A DNA stretch of 64,000 nucleotides, taken from positions 1,612,001 to 1,676,000 of the forward strand of contig NZ_CP034363.1 in the NCBI RefSeq assembly GCF_007981265.1, given 5' to 3'. The translations under genes and the position numbers were made by a program. The notes beneath the pieces are model-generated. The model searched no databases. It was not told where the DNA came from and saw only the letters and a program-made list of their open reading frames with translations. The stretch is from Pantoea sp. CCBC3-3-1. GTDB lineage: Bacteria > Pseudomonadota > Gammaproteobacteria > Enterobacterales > Enterobacteriaceae. Shown one piece after another: positions 21,295-31,931 of the stretch; the first letter of the stretch is position 1, and each line of letters begins with the position of its first letter.

Positions 21295-21843
21295 ATGGAT
21301 AAATTCGACTCTCATCGCCGCAAATTGCTGGCCCTGGGCGGTTGCGCGTTAGGTTTGTCGCTGCTTCCGGGACAGGCGTTCGCTTCGCTGTCCACCTCTC
21401 GTCCAAGGGTTTTAACGCTGAATAACTTGCACACCGGAGAAAACCTCAAAACGGAATTCTTTAACGGTAAAAGCTATGACAAGGACGAGTTAACGCGCCT
21501 AAACCATTTTTTCCGTGATTATCGTGCCAACCAGATCAAAAGCATCGATCCGCACCTGTTCGATCAGCTTTACCTGCTCCAGGCCATGCTGAATACGCGC
21601 AAGCCAGTGCAGCTGATTTCAGGCTACCGCACGCTGGCAACCAATAATTCTCTCCGTTCACACGGCTCTGGCGTAGCAAAACACAGTTATCATACGCGGG
21701 GCCAGGCAATGGATTTTCATATCGAGGGCATCGCCCTGAGCAATGTACGCAAAGCGGCGCTTTCCATGAAAGCGGGTGGTGTAGGATACTACCCAAGCAG
21801 TAACTTTGTGCATATTGATACCGGGCCGGCGCGGCACTGGTAA
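21295..21843 (+). CDS. mepK: Murein DD-endopeptidase MepK, Tat-exported
   Basis: MepK (YcbK) is a zinc peptidase of the M15 family that cleaves peptidoglycan crosslinks, with preference in E. coli for the 3-3 bonds made by L,D-transpeptidases such as the upstream LdtD. The 182-residue protein opens with a twin-arginine signal (SHRRKLLALGG, Arg at 8-9, cleavage likely after PGQAFA at residue 30). Zinc ligands expected of the family are in place: His133 and Asp140 within HTRGQAMDF, and His173 in FVHID. A start with no strong Shine-Dalgarno (GGTAATAC nearby) is notable. gloC follows 40 bases downstream. Confidence 0.96.
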   Translation: MDKFDSHRRKLLALGGCALGLSLLPGQAFASLSTSRPRVLTLNNLHTGENLKTEFFNGKSYDKDELTRLNHFFRDYRANQIKSIDPHLFDQLYLLQAMLNTRKPVQLISGYRTLATNNSLRSHGSGVAKHSYHTRGQAMDFHIEGIALSNVRKAALSMKAGGVGYYPSSNFVHIDTGPARHW

Positions 21844-21883
21844 GATGAAATTCCGGCCCGTGGGCTGGTGGTAATGGAGCATT

Positions 21884-22513
21884 ATGGAATATCAAATCAT
21901 ACCGGTAACGGCATTCTCACAGAACTGTTCGTTAATCTGGTGTTCGGAAACGTTGCAGGCCGCAATCGTCGATCCGGGCGGTGATGCAGAAAAAATTCAG
22001 GCCAGCGTGAAAGCAAAGGGCGTGGCGGTCACTCAAATTTTGTTGACCCATGGCCATCTTGACCATGTTGGCGCAGCAGCAGAACTGGCTGCTTTCTATA
22101 ATGTTCCGATTATTGGGCCCCATAAAGCTGACGCTTTCTGGCTGGAAAACCTGCCTGCGCAAAGCCAGATGTTTGGCTTTCCTGAGTGCGCTCCGCTATT
22201 GCCCGATCGCTGGCTGGAGGAGGGCGAAAAAGTCCAGACAGGAAATATCACTTTTGAGGTTCTGCTCTGCCCGGGACACACGCCGGGGCACATCGTCTTT
22301 TTCGATCCGGCTTCGCGGATTTTGATATCAGGAGATGTGATCTTTAACGGCGGCGTAGGACGAACAGACTTCCCGCAGGGCAGCCACGATGATCTGATTC
22401 ATGCCATCAAACACAAACTTCTCCCGTTAGGAGATGACGTGACGTTCCTGCCGGGCCACGGTCCGATGTCGACGCTGGGCCGCGAAAGAATAGCGAATCC
22501 TTTTTTGCAGTAA
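21884..22513 (+). CDS. gloC: Hydroxyacylglutathione hydrolase GloC (glyoxalase II type)
   Basis: GloC (YcbL) hydrolyses S-lactoylglutathione in methylglyoxal detoxification and is the second glyoxalase II of enterobacteria. The 209-residue metallo-beta-lactamase-fold protein has the metal motif THGHLDH at 55-61, the CPGHTPGH block around 131-138 and [16 protein letters not shown], with a final His in LPGHGP. The ATG at 21884 follows a TAATGGAGCATT ribosome site. It shares a bidirectional terminator with the convergent aspC. Confidence 0.96.
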   Translation: MEYQIIPVTAFSQNCSLIWCSETLQAAIVDPGGDAEKIQASVKAKGVAVTQILLTHGHLDHVGAAAELAAFYNVPIIGPHKADAFWLENLPAQSQMFGFPECAPLLPDRWLEEGEKVQTGNITFEVLLCPGHTPGHIVFFDPASRILISGDVIFNGGVGRTDFPQGSHDDLIHAIKHKLLPLGDDVTFLPGHGPMSTLGRERIANPFLQ

Positions 22514-22528
22514 CGGGACAGCATGAAA

Positions 22529-22560
22529 TAAAAAAGCCTGCATTGAGCAGGCTTTTTTTT
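22529..22560. terminator. Bidirectional terminator between gloC and aspC
   Basis: An 11-bp stem (AAAAAGCCTGC / GCAGGCTTTTT) with a five-base loop, flanked by A-run on one side and eight T on the other, serves both converging genes. Confidence 0.93.
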
Positions 22561-22569
22561 GCACGCAAT

Positions 22570-23760
22570 TTACAGCACGGCGACGATGGCTTCGCACAGT
22601 GGCGACATATTATCTGGCGTCATGCCTGCGACATTCACACGGCCTGAATTAACGGCATACACACCAAATTCTTCACGTAATCTGATGACCTGATCCTTGC
22701 TCAGCCCGCTGAACGAGAACATGCCGTTTTGGTTAATAATGAAGCTGAAATCGCCCTTAGCTCCTTTCTCCTGCAACGTATTAACAAACAGCTGACGCAT
22801 GCGGTGAATGCGCTGACGCATATCGGTCAGCTCCTGCTCCCAGAGCGTACGTAACGTCTCGTTGCTGAGGATGGTGGCGACAACGGCCGCACCGTGCGCC
22901 GGTGGGTTTGAATAGTTGGCGCGGATGGTGGCTTTGACCTGGCTGAAAGCGGTATCAGCAATGCTGGCTTCACTGGCTACCAGCGTAAAAGCACCCACGC
23001 GCTCGTTATACAAACCAAAGTTTTTTGAATAAGAGCTGGCCACGATCAGTTCCTGATGACTTGCCGCGAAAATGCGCAGGCCTTCGGCGTCCTCTTCCAG
23101 CCCACGGGCAAAGCCCTGGTAGGCGAAATCGAACAGCGGTAGCCAGCCGTTAGCCAGCGACAGCTCAGCCAGCTGCGCCCACTGCTCAGCAGTAGGGTCG
23201 ATGCCGGTTGGGTTATGGCAGCAGCCGTGAAACAGCACAACGTCACCCGCTTTAGCTTCACGCAGCGAGTTCAGCATGCCGTCAAAATCCAGTCCATGAG
23301 CGGCGGCGTCGTAATACTGATATTCAACGACTTCCAGACCGGCAGCGGCAAAAACGTTTTTGTGGTTTGGCCAGCTTGGATTACTGACCCAGATGCGTTT
23401 AGCGCTGGTCTGGGTGGCGATGAAATCGGCAGCAATACGCAGAGCACCCGTACCGCCAGGCGTCTGTGCAGTACGTGCACGCTTGTCTTGCAGAATGGCA
23501 TTCTCTTTACCGAACAGCAGCGCCTGAGTACATTTGCCAAAATCGGCGATGCCGTCGATGCTCAGATAATTTTTAGTCGTTTCATTTTCCAGCAGGTACT
23601 GCTCGGCTTTTTTTACGCTGGTCAGCACCGGGGTTTGCCCGGTTTCGTCTTTATACACGCCAATGCCGAGATTGATTTTATTAGGGCGTTCATCGGCGCG
23701 GAAAAGGTCGGCAAGGCCAAGGATAGGATCTGCGGCAGCAGCTGCAATGCGTTCAAACAT
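22570..23760 (-). CDS. aspC: Aspartate aminotransferase
   Basis: AspC transfers the amino group between aspartate and 2-oxoglutarate (and works on aromatic amino acids) with pyridoxal phosphate. The 396-residue class I aminotransferase equals the E. coli length. The PLP lysine is Lys246 in [25 protein letters not shown] (181-190) and the C-terminal SGRVNVAGM with the substrate-binding arginine are intact. It is a single-gene unit, converging on gloC and followed upstream by the porin gene on the same strand. Confidence 0.98.
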   Translation of the reverse strand: MFERIAAAAADPILGLADLFRADERPNKINLGIGVYKDETGQTPVLTSVKKAEQYLLENETTKNYLSIDGIADFGKCTQALLFGKENAILQDKRARTAQTPGGTGALRIAADFIATQTSAKRIWVSNPSWPNHKNVFAAAGLEVVEYQYYDAAAHGLDFDGMLNSLREAKAGDVVLFHGCCHNPTGIDPTAEQWAQLAELSLANGWLPLFDFAYQGFARGLEEDAEGLRIFAASHQELIVASSYSKNFGLYNERVGAFTLVASEASIADTAFSQVKATIRANYSNPPAHGAAVVATILSNETLRTLWEQELTDMRQRIHRMRQLFVNTLQEKGAKGDFSFIINQNGMFSFSGLSKDQVIRLREEFGVYAVNSGRVNVAGMTPDNMSPLCEAIVAVL

Positions 23761-23907
23761 AATGGAAGTCCGTTAGCTTAATCTGAAACGAAGTGGGTTT
23801 TCAGATTACCGCCGCCGTAACAAAATTGCCAACCGTTTGCGTGAAAAAGTGGATTAATAGCAGGAAGTTTTGAGGACAGGCAGGCGAGCGACATTTATTT
23901 CAGAGAT

Positions 23908-23936
23908 AAAAAAACGGGGCCGAAGCCCCGTTTTTC
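23908..23936 (-). terminator. Terminator of the porin gene
   Basis: AAAACGGGGC / GCCCCGTTTT with a CGAA (minus strand TTCG) tetraloop. On the minus strand it is followed by seven T, 35 bases beyond the porin stop. Confidence 0.92.
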
Positions 23937-23970
23937 GTGTTGGCCGGAGGATAAATCCTCAGGCCCGCAA

Positions 23971-25122
23971 TTAGAACTGGTAAACCAGACCTACTGCCAC
24001 GGTGTCGTCGGTGTTCAGACCCAGTGGATTGTTGTCATCCAGCAGGTTGATCTGATAGTCAACGTAGGTAGACATGTTTTTGTTGAAGTAGTAGGTTGCG
24101 CCCACATCAACGTATTTGATCAGGTCAGCATCGCCAACGCCTTCAATATCCTTGCCTTTAGACTGCACGTAGGCAACGGATGGACGCAGACCGAAGTCAA
24201 ACTGATACTGAGCGACTAATTCAATGTTCTGCGCTTTGTTAGCGAACGATGCGATTGACGCATCGCTGCCGTCAGAGAAGGTTCCGCTGTAAGAGATTGG
24301 CGTTGCGTTACGGGTTTCGCCGTACATTGCCGCCAGGTAAACGCTGTTAGCGTCATATTTCAGCGCGGTTGCCCATGCTTCAGCACGTTTGCCTGCGCCG
24401 CTGTTGTTAATAGTAATGGTATCAGCACTATCTTTAGAGTTCACTGCGGTACGAACACCAGCTGCCTGTGCATTAGTACGGTCATAAGAACCGTAAGCAC
24501 CCGATACGCCTACACCGATTGGAGAGGTGTAGCTGGTAGACAACGCATAGCCGTCGCCGTTAGCACGACGGGTATCATCACGATCGTTCTTGCCCTGGTA
24601 CTGTACAGCGAAGTCCCAGCCGTCAACCAGGCCGAAGAAGTTGGTGTTACGGTAGGTCAGAACGCCGGTAGTACGGCCGCCCAGGACGCCCAGGTCAGTA
24701 TAAGCAGAGTCGCCACCGAATTCTGGCAGCATATCGGTCCAGCCCATTGGATCGTACAGCAGGCTGTAGTTACGGCCGTAGTCAATAGAGCCAAATTCAG
24801 CGAATTTCAGACCGGCGAAGCCCAGACGCGTTTTGTTACCGTCCTGCGCGTCTGAACCTTCTGAATTAGAAGCGTTAGCATTGTATTCCCACTGGCCGTA
24901 ACCGGTCAGCTGGTCGTTAATCTGGGTTTCACCTTTGAAACCAAAGCGCACATAACTCTGGTCGCCGTCGTTGCCGTCATTATCAGAGAAGTAATGCAGA
25001 CCAACTGCTTTGCCATAGAGGTCCAGCTTATTGCCGTCTTTATTATAAATTTCTGCTGCATTGGCTGCACCAGCGGCTAAAAGTGCTGGGATAACCAGTG
25101 CCAGAATGTTGCGCTTCATCAT
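23971..25122 (-). CDS. ompF: OmpF-type general porin
   Basis: A trimeric outer-membrane porin for passive diffusion of small hydrophilic solutes. The 383-residue precursor starts [22 protein letters not shown], a signal peptide cleaved before [19 protein letters not shown]. The middle shows the constriction-loop region PEFGGDSA, and the C-terminus ends VAVGLVYQF with the terminal Phe needed for BAM recognition. It is about 20 residues longer than E. coli OmpF, with extra Asp/Ser-rich surface loops (near 230-250 and 290-300). Assignment to OmpF rather than OmpC rests on position next to asnS/aspC and on the conserved leader. It is likely OmpR- and MicF-controlled. Confidence 0.93.
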   Translation of the reverse strand: MMKRNILALVIPALLAAGAANAAEIYNKDGNKLDLYGKAVGLHYFSDNDGNDGDQSYVRFGFKGETQINDQLTGYGQWEYNANASNSEGSDAQDGNKTRLGFAGLKFAEFGSIDYGRNYSLLYDPMGWTDMLPEFGGDSAYTDLGVLGGRTTGVLTYRNTNFFGLVDGWDFAVQYQGKNDRDDTRRANGDGYALSTSYTSPIGVGVSGAYGSYDRTNAQAAGVRTAVNSKDSADTITINNSGAGKRAEAWATALKYDANSVYLAAMYGETRNATPISYSGTFSDGSDASIASFANKAQNIELVAQYQFDFGLRPSVAYVQSKGKDIEGVGDADLIKYVDVGATYYFNKNMSTYVDYQINLLDDNNPLGLNTDDTVAVGLVYQF

Positions 25123-25150
25123 TATTTATTACCCTCATTGGAGTTATTTG

Positions 25151-25169
25151 GACACCTGCCACTGCCGTC
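25151..25169 (-). promoter_or_regulatory. Probable MicF antisense RNA target in the porin leader
   Basis: The minus strand here reads GACGGCAGTGGCAGGTGTC, which I recognise as the block of the E. coli ompF leader bound by MicF RNA. That a MicF RNA exists in this organism is inferred; its gene is not in the window. Confidence 0.7.
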
Positions 25170-25298
25170 AACAATTCTTTACAGAACCCTGAACCGAGTT
25201 TGGTGTCTTCCTGTGTCTGCACGCATCTTTCCATTCAGCGGTCGGTTAATCTACTCCGAAAATGCTACTAATCTCCTATTCTGGTTACAGGAGGAAAA

Positions 25299-25321
25299 TA
25301 TGTATTTCAAAATGTAAAATA
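25299..25321 (-). promoter_or_regulatory. OmpR-like binding sequence upstream of the porin
   Basis: Read on the minus strand the segment contains TTTACATTTTGAAATACAT, close to the F1-type OmpR boxes of E. coli ompF (TTTACxTTTTG and GAAACAT halves). It lies about 180-200 bases before the start codon, just upstream of the presumed promoter. Confidence 0.6.
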
Positions 25322-25361
25322 CAGGGAACTTTGTGAAGCATCTCATAATTTACAAAAATAA

Positions 25362-25388
25362 AAAAAGGCCAGCGAGGCTGACCTTTGT
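25362..25388 (-). terminator. Terminator of asnS
   Basis: On the minus strand AAGGTCAGC pairs with GCTGGCCTT (one G-T pair), followed by seven T. It lies 36 bases beyond the asnS stop. Confidence 0.9.
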
Positions 25389-25423
25389 TATATATATGAA
25401 TTTCTTATATTTAATGCCGAAAA

Positions 25424-26824
25424 TCAGAAGCTGGCATTACGCGGTGTTCTTGGGAATGCAATCACGTCACGAACATTTTGCACGCCAGTAACATAAGCAA
25501 TCAGGCGTTCGAACCCTAAGCCAAATCCTGAATGAGGGACTGTGCCATAGCGACGCAGATCGCGATACCACCAATAATCTTCTTTATTCAGACCCATTTC
25601 AGCCAGTCGCGCATCCAATACATCCAGACGCTCTTCACGCTGTGAACCGCCGATGATTTCACCAATGCCAGGTGCAAGAACATCCATAGCAGCCACGGTT
25701 TTACCATCGTCGTTCAGGCGCATGTAAAAGGCCTTGATGTCTTTTGGATAGTTTTTAACAACCACCGGCGCTTTGAAGTGTTTCTCTGCCAGATAACGCT
25801 CGTGTTCAGAAGAGAGATCGATGCCCCAGGAAACCGCATTTTCAAACTTTTCGCCACAGGCTTTCAGAATTTCGACGGCTTCGGTGTAATCCACCTGAGC
25901 AAAGTCTGTGGTTACAAATTGCTCAAGGCGTGAAATGGCTTCTTTGTCTACGCGCTCAGCGAAGAAGGCCATATCGTCAGCACGCTCTTCCAGAACGGCT
26001 TTGAACACATACTTCAGCATCGCTTCCGCTAATGCGGCATTATCTTCCAGATCGGCAAAGGCGACTTCCGGTTCAAGCATCCAGAATTCGGCCAGATGGC
26101 GGCTGGTATTTGAGTTTTCCGCACGGAAGGTGGGGCCAAAGGTATAGATTTTAGAAATTGCGCTGGCATAGGTTTCGCCGTTCAGCTGACCGGAAACGGT
26201 CAGGAAGGCTTCTTTGCCAAAAAAGTCTTCGTCATAATTGACTTTGCCTTCCGGCGTGCGCGGCAGGTTTTCCATATCCAGCGTAGAAACGCGGAACATT
26301 TCGCCAGCACCTTCGGTATCGGAGGCGGTAATCAGCGGTGTGGAAACCCAGAAAAAGCCTTGCTCATCAAAGAAACGATGCAGCGCCTGAGCCAGCGTGT
26401 GACGAACGCGAGCAACAGCACCAATCAGGTTGGTGCGCGGGCGCAGGTGAGCCACTTCACGCAGGTATTCAATGCTGTGACGCTTGGCAGCCATTGGATA
26501 GGTATCAGGATCGTCAACCCAGCCGACAACTTCAACGGCCGTGGCCTGAATCTCGAAGCTCTGGCCTTCGCCCGGAGATTCAACCACTTTACCGGTAATC
26601 ATCACGGAACAGCCGGTAGTCAGACGCAGCACTTCTTCCTGATAATTATTCAGAGAATTATTGACGACAGCCTGGACGGGATTAAAGCAGGAGCCGTCAT
26701 ATACGGCGATAAAGGAAATACCGGCTTTTGAATCTCTTCGGGTACGTACCCAACCGCGAACGGTGACTTCGCTGTCAACCGCGACCCGGCCGTGCAGTAA
26801 ATCCGCTACAGGCACAACGCTCAT
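25424..26824 (-). CDS. asnS: Asparaginyl-tRNA synthetase
   Basis: AsnRS charges tRNA-Asn. The 466-residue class IIb synthetase (E. coli 466) has the N-terminal OB anticodon-binding domain ([22 protein letters not shown], split here around residue 33), class II motif 2 ([19 protein letters not shown]) and motif 3 ([15 protein letters not shown]) near the C-terminus. The ATG at 26824 follows a GAGAGACTTT ribosome region. It forms its own transcription unit between pncB and the porin gene. Confidence 0.98.
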   Translation of the reverse strand: MSVVPVADLLHGRVAVDSEVTVRGWVRTRRDSKAGISFIAVYDGSCFNPVQAVVNNSLNNYQEEVLRLTTGCSVMITGKVVESPGEGQSFEIQATAVEVVGWVDDPDTYPMAAKRHSIEYLREVAHLRPRTNLIGAVARVRHTLAQALHRFFDEQGFFWVSTPLITASDTEGAGEMFRVSTLDMENLPRTPEGKVNYDEDFFGKEAFLTVSGQLNGETYASAISKIYTFGPTFRAENSNTSRHLAEFWMLEPEVAFADLEDNAALAEAMLKYVFKAVLEERADDMAFFAERVDKEAISRLEQFVTTDFAQVDYTEAVEILKACGEKFENAVSWGIDLSSEHERYLAEKHFKAPVVVKNYPKDIKAFYMRLNDDGKTVAAMDVLAPGIGEIIGGSQREERLDVLDARLAEMGLNKEDYWWYRDLRRYGTVPHSGFGLGFERLIAYVTGVQNVRDVIAFPRTPRNASF

Positions 26825-26957
26825 ATAAAGTCTCTCTTTTCATCAGAATTAGAAATATCCCCGAAAATCGGGGTATGGCTATGTTACTTGCCGACGGACG
26901 AGACACAAGCAGAATTCGTTGTAATGAGGGAGATTTATTGCGTCAAAGCGGAAGAGA

Positions 26958-26984
26958 GGAGAAGAGGGGGGGCGCCTCTTCTCC
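26958..26984 (-). terminator. Possible terminator hairpin after pncB
   Basis: A perfect 10-bp inverted repeat, GGAGAAGAGG / CCTCTTCTCC, with a seven-base loop sits 12 bases beyond the pncB stop. The minus strand then runs CTCTCTTCC, pyrimidine-rich but not a proper T-run, so termination is likely but not certain. Confidence 0.55.
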
Positions 26985-26996
26985 CTGAGCTATTCA

Positions 26997-28202
26997 CTAG
27001 CTGGCTTTTTTCACCAGCGGCAAATCAAAGGCTTTTCGCAAAGCGCGGACGAAAGCTTTATCCTGACAAATTGTTTTGCCCGGGCTGTCGGAGAGTTTAG
27101 CAACCGGCTTGCCGTTACATTCCACCAGCTTGATCACGATATTAAGCGGCTTGACCTGAGGGATATCGCAGGTCAGACGCGTACCGATACCAAAGATGAC
27201 GTTGGCCCGCTGTCCAAAGTGGCGATAGAGGTCGAGCGCTTTATCCAAATCAAGATTATCGGAAAAGACCAGCGTCTTGCTTTGAGGATCAATGCCCAGC
27301 TTTTGGTAATGGGCGATAGCTTTTTCGCCCCATTCAACCGGATCGCCCGAATCATGGCGCAAACCCTGATAGCTGCTGGCGAAGTGCTGGCCGAAATCAC
27401 GCAGGAAAGCGTCCATGGTGATACAGTCAGTCAGGGCAATGCCCAGGCTGTCAGGATATTCCTCCAGCCATGCCTGAAGCGCTGCGCGCTGGCTGTTCGC
27501 CAACACCGGGCTGATTTGTTGATGTGCCTGGAACCATTCGTGAGCCTGAGTCCCCACCGGCGCCAGCTGTAACTGACGGGCAACATCATAATTGCTGGAA
27601 CCAACCAGCCACGGAAAATCTGCTTTCAGCGTGCTGACAATTGCCATCTGCACATCGCGTGAAAAACGGCGGCGCGTCCCAAAATCCATCAGCTTAAAGC
27701 GTGACATATCTAAATCGTTGGTCAGCGTGCTGAAACCAGCCAGCTTGCTTTGCAATCGTTCGACGGCCATCTCTGGCTGCACGGTTGGCGAGCGATGGCG
27801 GTGAACCACTTCACTGATCAGCGCCAGCAGAGGGACTTCCCACAGAATCACTTCCAGCCAGGGGCCGGCAATACGGATATCGAGCTTGCCCTGATGATTA
27901 CGCACGCGGACCTGAGAGGGGTCGTAACGGAATTGCCGTAGCCACTGGAGGTAATCCGGCGTAAAAAAGGGCAGCCCGGAAAGGTATTCAGCTTCTTCGC
28001 TGGTGAGCGCCAGCGACTGCATCATACTAATCTGACTCGAAATTTCATCAGCGTAGATGCCGAGAAGATCGTCACCCCGGCAGCGAAACTCCGCTACGAC
28101 GGAAACCTTCTGATAACGATGAAATACCGCCTGTTGCATATGCAACTTGTAGGCATCGGTGTCCAGCAATGTGGTCAGTATCGGGGAAGCATGTCGTGTC
28201 AT
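26997..28202 (-). CDS. pncB: Nicotinate phosphoribosyltransferase
   Basis: PncB converts nicotinate and PRPP to nicotinate mononucleotide in NAD salvage, with ATP hydrolysis through a phosphohistidine. The 401-residue protein has [15 protein letters not shown] at the N-terminus, DFGTRRRFS, the catalytic-histidine segment [28 protein letters not shown] and KLSDSPGKT. The start at 28202 ([19 protein letters not shown]) is preferred to 28217 because it matches the family N-terminus. It is divergent from pepN across 264 bases. Confidence 0.97.
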   Translation of the reverse strand: MTRHASPILTTLLDTDAYKLHMQQAVFHRYQKVSVVAEFRCRGDDLLGIYADEISSQISMMQSLALTSEEAEYLSGLPFFTPDYLQWLRQFRYDPSQVRVRNHQGKLDIRIAGPWLEVILWEVPLLALISEVVHRHRSPTVQPEMAVERLQSKLAGFSTLTNDLDMSRFKLMDFGTRRRFSRDVQMAIVSTLKADFPWLVGSSNYDVARQLQLAPVGTQAHEWFQAHQQISPVLANSQRAALQAWLEEYPDSLGIALTDCITMDAFLRDFGQHFASSYQGLRHDSGDPVEWGEKAIAHYQKLGIDPQSKTLVFSDNLDLDKALDLYRHFGQRANVIFGIGTRLTCDIPQVKPLNIVIKLVECNGKPVAKLSDSPGKTICQDKAFVRALRKAFDLPLVKKAS

Positions 28203-28466
28203 GGTGCGTTTCAGCATCCTCTGGCGAAGAGCGTTATCCCTGGTTAAAAAAAAGGAAAAGACGCAGGAGTATAACTTGAATACTCATTTATTGAACCCGA
28301 TCACAGCACAATTCAGCAGGGCAGGTCGAGGGCAATCTGTGCGCTTGTTAATGGAATGTATATTTTAACCGCATTATTCACCGCAGAACCGCATTCTCCG
28401 TGGCAACATTACGACAACAGGAATAGACTTGAAACGGTTAACTAATTATCGACGTGAGAAGGACTT

Positions 28467-31082
28467 ATGACGCAATTGCCGCAAGCCAAGCATCGCCATG
28501 ATTATCGTGCGCCGGATTATACTATTACCGATATTGACCTCACCTTTGTCCTTGATGCCGCCACCACCCGAGTCACGGCTGAGAGCCGGGTAAAGCGCTT
28601 AGGAAACCCCGGCGCGCCGTTGCGTCTCGACAGCGGCGACCTGACGCTGGTTTCTCTGGAAGTGGATGGCCAGGCGTGGTCGCATTATCAGCTGGAAGAC
28701 GGGGCGCTTACCCTGACCAATTTACCGGAAACTTTCTCGTTGAAGATCGTCAACGATATTCATCCGGACAAGAACACCGCGCTGGAAGGGCTGTATAAGT
28801 CTGGCGAAGCGCTGTGCACGCAGTGTGAAGCTGAAGGCTTCCGCCATATTACCTGGTATCTCGATCGGCCCGACGTGCTCGCCCGTTTTACGACGACGCT
28901 AATCGCAGAAAAGCATCTCTACCCCTATCTGTTGTCGAACGGCAACCGGATCGATGGCGGCGAGGTGGGAGATGGCCGTCACTGGACCAAATGGGAAGAT
29001 CCCTTCCCGAAACCTTGCTATCTGTTCGCGCTGGTCGCAGGCGATTTTGATGTATTACGCGACAGTTTCAAAACGCGTTCAGGCCGCGATGTGGCGCTGG
29101 AGATATTTGTCGATCGCGGCAATCTCGATCGCGCTGACTGGGCCATGACCTCGTTGAAAAACAGCATGAAGTGGGATGAAGAACGCTTCGGGCTGGAATA
29201 CGACCTGGACATTTTCATGATCGTCGCCGTTGATTTCTTCAACATGGGCGCAATGGAAAACAAAGGCCTGAACGTCTTTAACGCCAAATACGTGCTGGCT
29301 AAAGCGGAAACCGCGACGGACAAAGACTATCTCGGCATTGAAGCTGTAATTGGTCATGAATATTTCCATAACTGGACCGGTAACCGCGTCACCTGCCGCG
29401 ACTGGTTCCAGTTAAGCCTGAAAGAAGGTTTGACCGTTTTCCGCGATCAGGAGTTCAGCTCTGATTTGGGTTCCCGCGCGGTTAACCGTATTGATAACGT
29501 ACGCATTATGCGTGGCGCGCAGTTTGCGGAAGATGCCAGCCCGATGGCGCATCCAATCCGTCCTGAACAAGTTATCGAAATGAATAACTTCTACACCCTG
29601 ACCGTGTATGAAAAGGGTTCGGAAGTGATCCGCATGATGCACACGCTGTTAGGCGAAGAAAACTTCCAGAAAGGCATTCAGCTCTACTTCGAGCGTCACG
29701 ACGGCAGTGCGGCAACCTGTGATGATTTCGTTCAGGCGATGGAAGATGCCTCTAATGTCGATCTCTCACAGTTCCGCCGCTGGTACAGCCAGTCGGGCAC
29801 GCCAGTGCTCTCAATCCGGGATGATTACAATCCTGAGCTGGAACAATATACGCTGCACGTCACGCAAATGACGCCACCGACTGCCGATCAAAAGCAGAAG
29901 CTGCCGCTGCATATTCCGCTTGATATCGAGCTTTACGACGGCGAAGGCAACGTGATTCCTTTGCAGCACAACGGTCATCCTGTGCATCACGTGCTGAACG
30001 TGACGGAAGAGTTCCAGAGCTTCGTTTTCGATAACGTTTACTTCCAGCCGGTGCCTTCTTTGCTGCGTGAATTTTCTGCGCCAGTGAAGCTGGATTACAA
30101 CTGGAGTGATGCTCAGCTGACCTTCCTGATGCGTTATGCCCGCAATGATTTTTCTCGCTGGGACGCCGCTCAGAGTCTGCTTGCTACCTACATCAAACTC
30201 AACGTGGCGCGTTACCAGCAGGGGCAGCCGCTCTCTCTGCCGCTGCACGTGGCGGATGCTTTCCGCGCGGTGCTGCTGGAAGAGAACAGCGATCCCGCGT
30301 TGATGGCGCTGATCCTGACATTGCCGACGGAGAATGAAATAGCCGAGCTGTTTGATGTTATCGATCCGGAAGCGATTGCAGAAGTCAGGGAGTCGCTGCT
30401 GCGCACGCTGGCGACAGAACTGGCTGATGAGTGGCTGGCGGTTTATCACGCGCATCACAGCACGGAATATCGCATCGATCATGCGGATATCGGCAAGCGT
30501 GCATTGAAAAACGTTTGCCTGACCTATCTGGCATTTGGCGACGCTAAGCTGGCGGAAAAACTGATTGTTTCCCAGTTTAACAAGGCCAACAACATGACCG
30601 ATTCGCTGGCGGCGATGGTGGCTTCTGTCGCGGCACAGTTGCCTTGCCGTGATGAACTGTTAACTGAGTTCGACGAGCGCTGGCATCGGGACGGACTGGT
30701 GATGGATAAGTGGTTTAGCCTCCAGGCGACAAGCCCGGCGGACGACGTGCTTAGCCGTGTACGGGCGCTGTTAAGCCATCGCTCGTTTACTCTGAGTAAT
30801 CCAAACCGCATCCGCTCGCTGGTTGGCGCATTCGCGTCTGGCAATCCTGCGGCTTTCCACGCGAAAGACGGCAGCGGCTATCAGTTCCTGGTGGAAATCC
30901 TGACGGATTTGAATACGCGTAATCCTCAGGTAGCCGCGCGAATGATTGAGCCGCTGATCCGCCTGAAACGCTATGATGCCGACCGTCAGGCATTGATGCG
31001 CAGCGCGCTGGAGCAGTTAAAAGGGCTGGAGAACCTCTCCGGCGATCTGTATGAGAAGATCGCTAAAGCCCTAAATAACTAA
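28467..31082 (+). CDS. pepN: Aminopeptidase N
   Basis: PepN is the main broad-specificity cytoplasmic aminopeptidase, finishing degradation of peptides made by ATP-dependent proteases. The 871-residue M1-family zinc enzyme (E. coli 870) has GAMENKG near 261 for N-terminal recognition and the zinc motif HEYFH from His297 with the third ligand Glu in WFQLSLKEGLTVF. The C-terminal helical domain is complete. It is monocistronic, with an ACGTGAGAAGGACTT ribosome region and a terminator shared with ssuB. Confidence 0.98.
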   Translation: MTQLPQAKHRHDYRAPDYTITDIDLTFVLDAATTRVTAESRVKRLGNPGAPLRLDSGDLTLVSLEVDGQAWSHYQLEDGALTLTNLPETFSLKIVNDIHPDKNTALEGLYKSGEALCTQCEAEGFRHITWYLDRPDVLARFTTTLIAEKHLYPYLLSNGNRIDGGEVGDGRHWTKWEDPFPKPCYLFALVAGDFDVLRDSFKTRSGRDVALEIFVDRGNLDRADWAMTSLKNSMKWDEERFGLEYDLDIFMIVAVDFFNMGAMENKGLNVFNAKYVLAKAETATDKDYLGIEAVIGHEYFHNWTGNRVTCRDWFQLSLKEGLTVFRDQEFSSDLGSRAVNRIDNVRIMRGAQFAEDASPMAHPIRPEQVIEMNNFYTLTVYEKGSEVIRMMHTLLGEENFQKGIQLYFERHDGSAATCDDFVQAMEDASNVDLSQFRRWYSQSGTPVLSIRDDYNPELEQYTLHVTQMTPPTADQKQKLPLHIPLDIELYDGEGNVIPLQHNGHPVHHVLNVTEEFQSFVFDNVYFQPVPSLLREFSAPVKLDYNWSDAQLTFLMRYARNDFSRWDAAQSLLATYIKLNVARYQQGQPLSLPLHVADAFRAVLLEENSDPALMALILTLPTENEIAELFDVIDPEAIAEVRESLLRTLATELADEWLAVYHAHHSTEYRIDHADIGKRALKNVCLTYLAFGDAKLAEKLIVSQFNKANNMTDSLAAMVASVAAQLPCRDELLTEFDERWHRDGLVMDKWFSLQATSPADDVLSRVRALLSHRSFTLSNPNRIRSLVGAFASGNPAAFHAKDGSGYQFLVEILTDLNTRNPQVAARMIEPLIRLKRYDADRQALMRSALEQLKGLENLSGDLYEKIAKALNN

Positions 31083-31093
31083 CCTTTAGCCAT

Positions 31094-31132
31094 AAAAATG
31101 GCCCGGCGCTGATAAGGCGTCGGGCCATTTTA
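31094..31132. terminator. Bidirectional terminator between pepN and ssuB
   Basis: A 15-bp stem (AAAATGGCCCGGCGC with one G-T pair) around a seven-base loop, with A- and T-rich flanks, serves both converging transcripts. Confidence 0.92.
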
Positions 31133-31142
31133 TAAGAAAAAA

Positions 31143-31931
31143 CTATCGTTGAGCGTAACGCTTTTCCACTTCTACCGGCGAGCGCTTCATCACGCGATCC
31201 AGCACTTCCGCTTCCAGCTCGGCCAGACGCACTGAACCTTTACGGCGCGGACGCGGCAAATCAATCGTCAAATCCAGTCCAATCTGACCTTCTTCAATTA
31301 ACAGGACGCGATCGGCCATGGCGACGGCTTCGCTCACATCGTGCGTCACCAGCAGCACGGTGAAATGATGGCGTTGCCAGAGAGATTCAATCAAATCCTG
31401 CATCTCAATGCGGGTTAGCGCATCCAGCGCGCCTAAGGGTTCATCAAGCAACAGCAGGCCCGGACGGTGGATCAGCGCACGCGCCAGCGCGACACGCTGT
31501 TTCTGACCACCGGAAAGCGCCGCAGGCCACTCTTTCGCCCGGTCAGCCAGGCCGACCGCTTCAAGCGCTTCCAGCGCCGCGGTTTTCCAGGCTTTGCCTT
31601 TTAAGCCCAGACCGACGTTATCGATAATACTTTTCCAGGGCAGCAAACGTGCATCCTGAAACATCAGGCGGGTATCGTCTCTTGCTTCACTCAGCGATGC
31701 GCTTCCGGCCAGTAGCTCACCGGTTGAGGTCTTTTCCAGCCCGGCCAGCAGGCGGAGAAGCGTACTTTTGCCGCAGCCGCTGCGTCCCACCACCGCCACA
31801 AACTGGCCGGAAGGAATATGCAGATCGATGTTATTCAGTACTGTCCTGCCGTTATACTGCTTGCTGACGCCGTTAATCACCAGAGGCGTGCCGGCATTGA
31901 GACGCGCCGGAGCGGTTTTTACTTCACTCAT
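31143..31931 (-). CDS. ssuB: Aliphatic sulfonate ABC transporter, ATP-binding subunit
   Basis: SsuB powers uptake of alkanesulfonates for use as a sulfur source. The 262-residue ATPase has Walker [10 protein letters not shown] at 49-57, signature [15 protein letters not shown] and Walker [13 protein letters not shown] followed by the LVTHDVSEA switch. It is the last gene of the ssuEADCB operon; its ATG overlaps the ssuC stop by four bases. Confidence 0.96.
   Translation of the reverse strand: MSEVKTAPARLNAGTPLVINGVSKQYNGRTVLNNIDLHIPSGQFVAVVGRSGCGKSTLLRLLAGLEKTSTGELLAGSASLSEARDDTRLMFQDARLLPWKSIIDNVGLGLKGKAWKTAALEALEAVGLADRAKEWPAALSGGQKQRVALARALIHRPGLLLLDEPLGALDALTRIEMQDLIESLWQRHHFTVLLVTHDVSEAVAMADRVLLIEEGQIGLDLTIDLPRPRRKGSVRLAELEAEVLDRVMKRSPVEVEKRYAQR

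Larger units (their letters stand above)
25123..25363 (-). promoter_or_regulatory. Porin leader and promoter region
   Basis: This stretch, read on the minus strand, matches the general layout of the E. coli ompF upstream region: a block around GGAAAGATGC and AGACACCAAACTC in the 5' untranslated region (about 25190-25235), a probable -10 near TAGTAGCAT (about 25262-25272), and upstream A/T-rich OmpR-like repeats. No open reading frame here is credible. Confidence 0.7.

Noticed and set aside
23215..23781. 188-codon plus-strand frame opposite aspC
   Set aside because: Shadow of aspC, which is complete and highly conserved.
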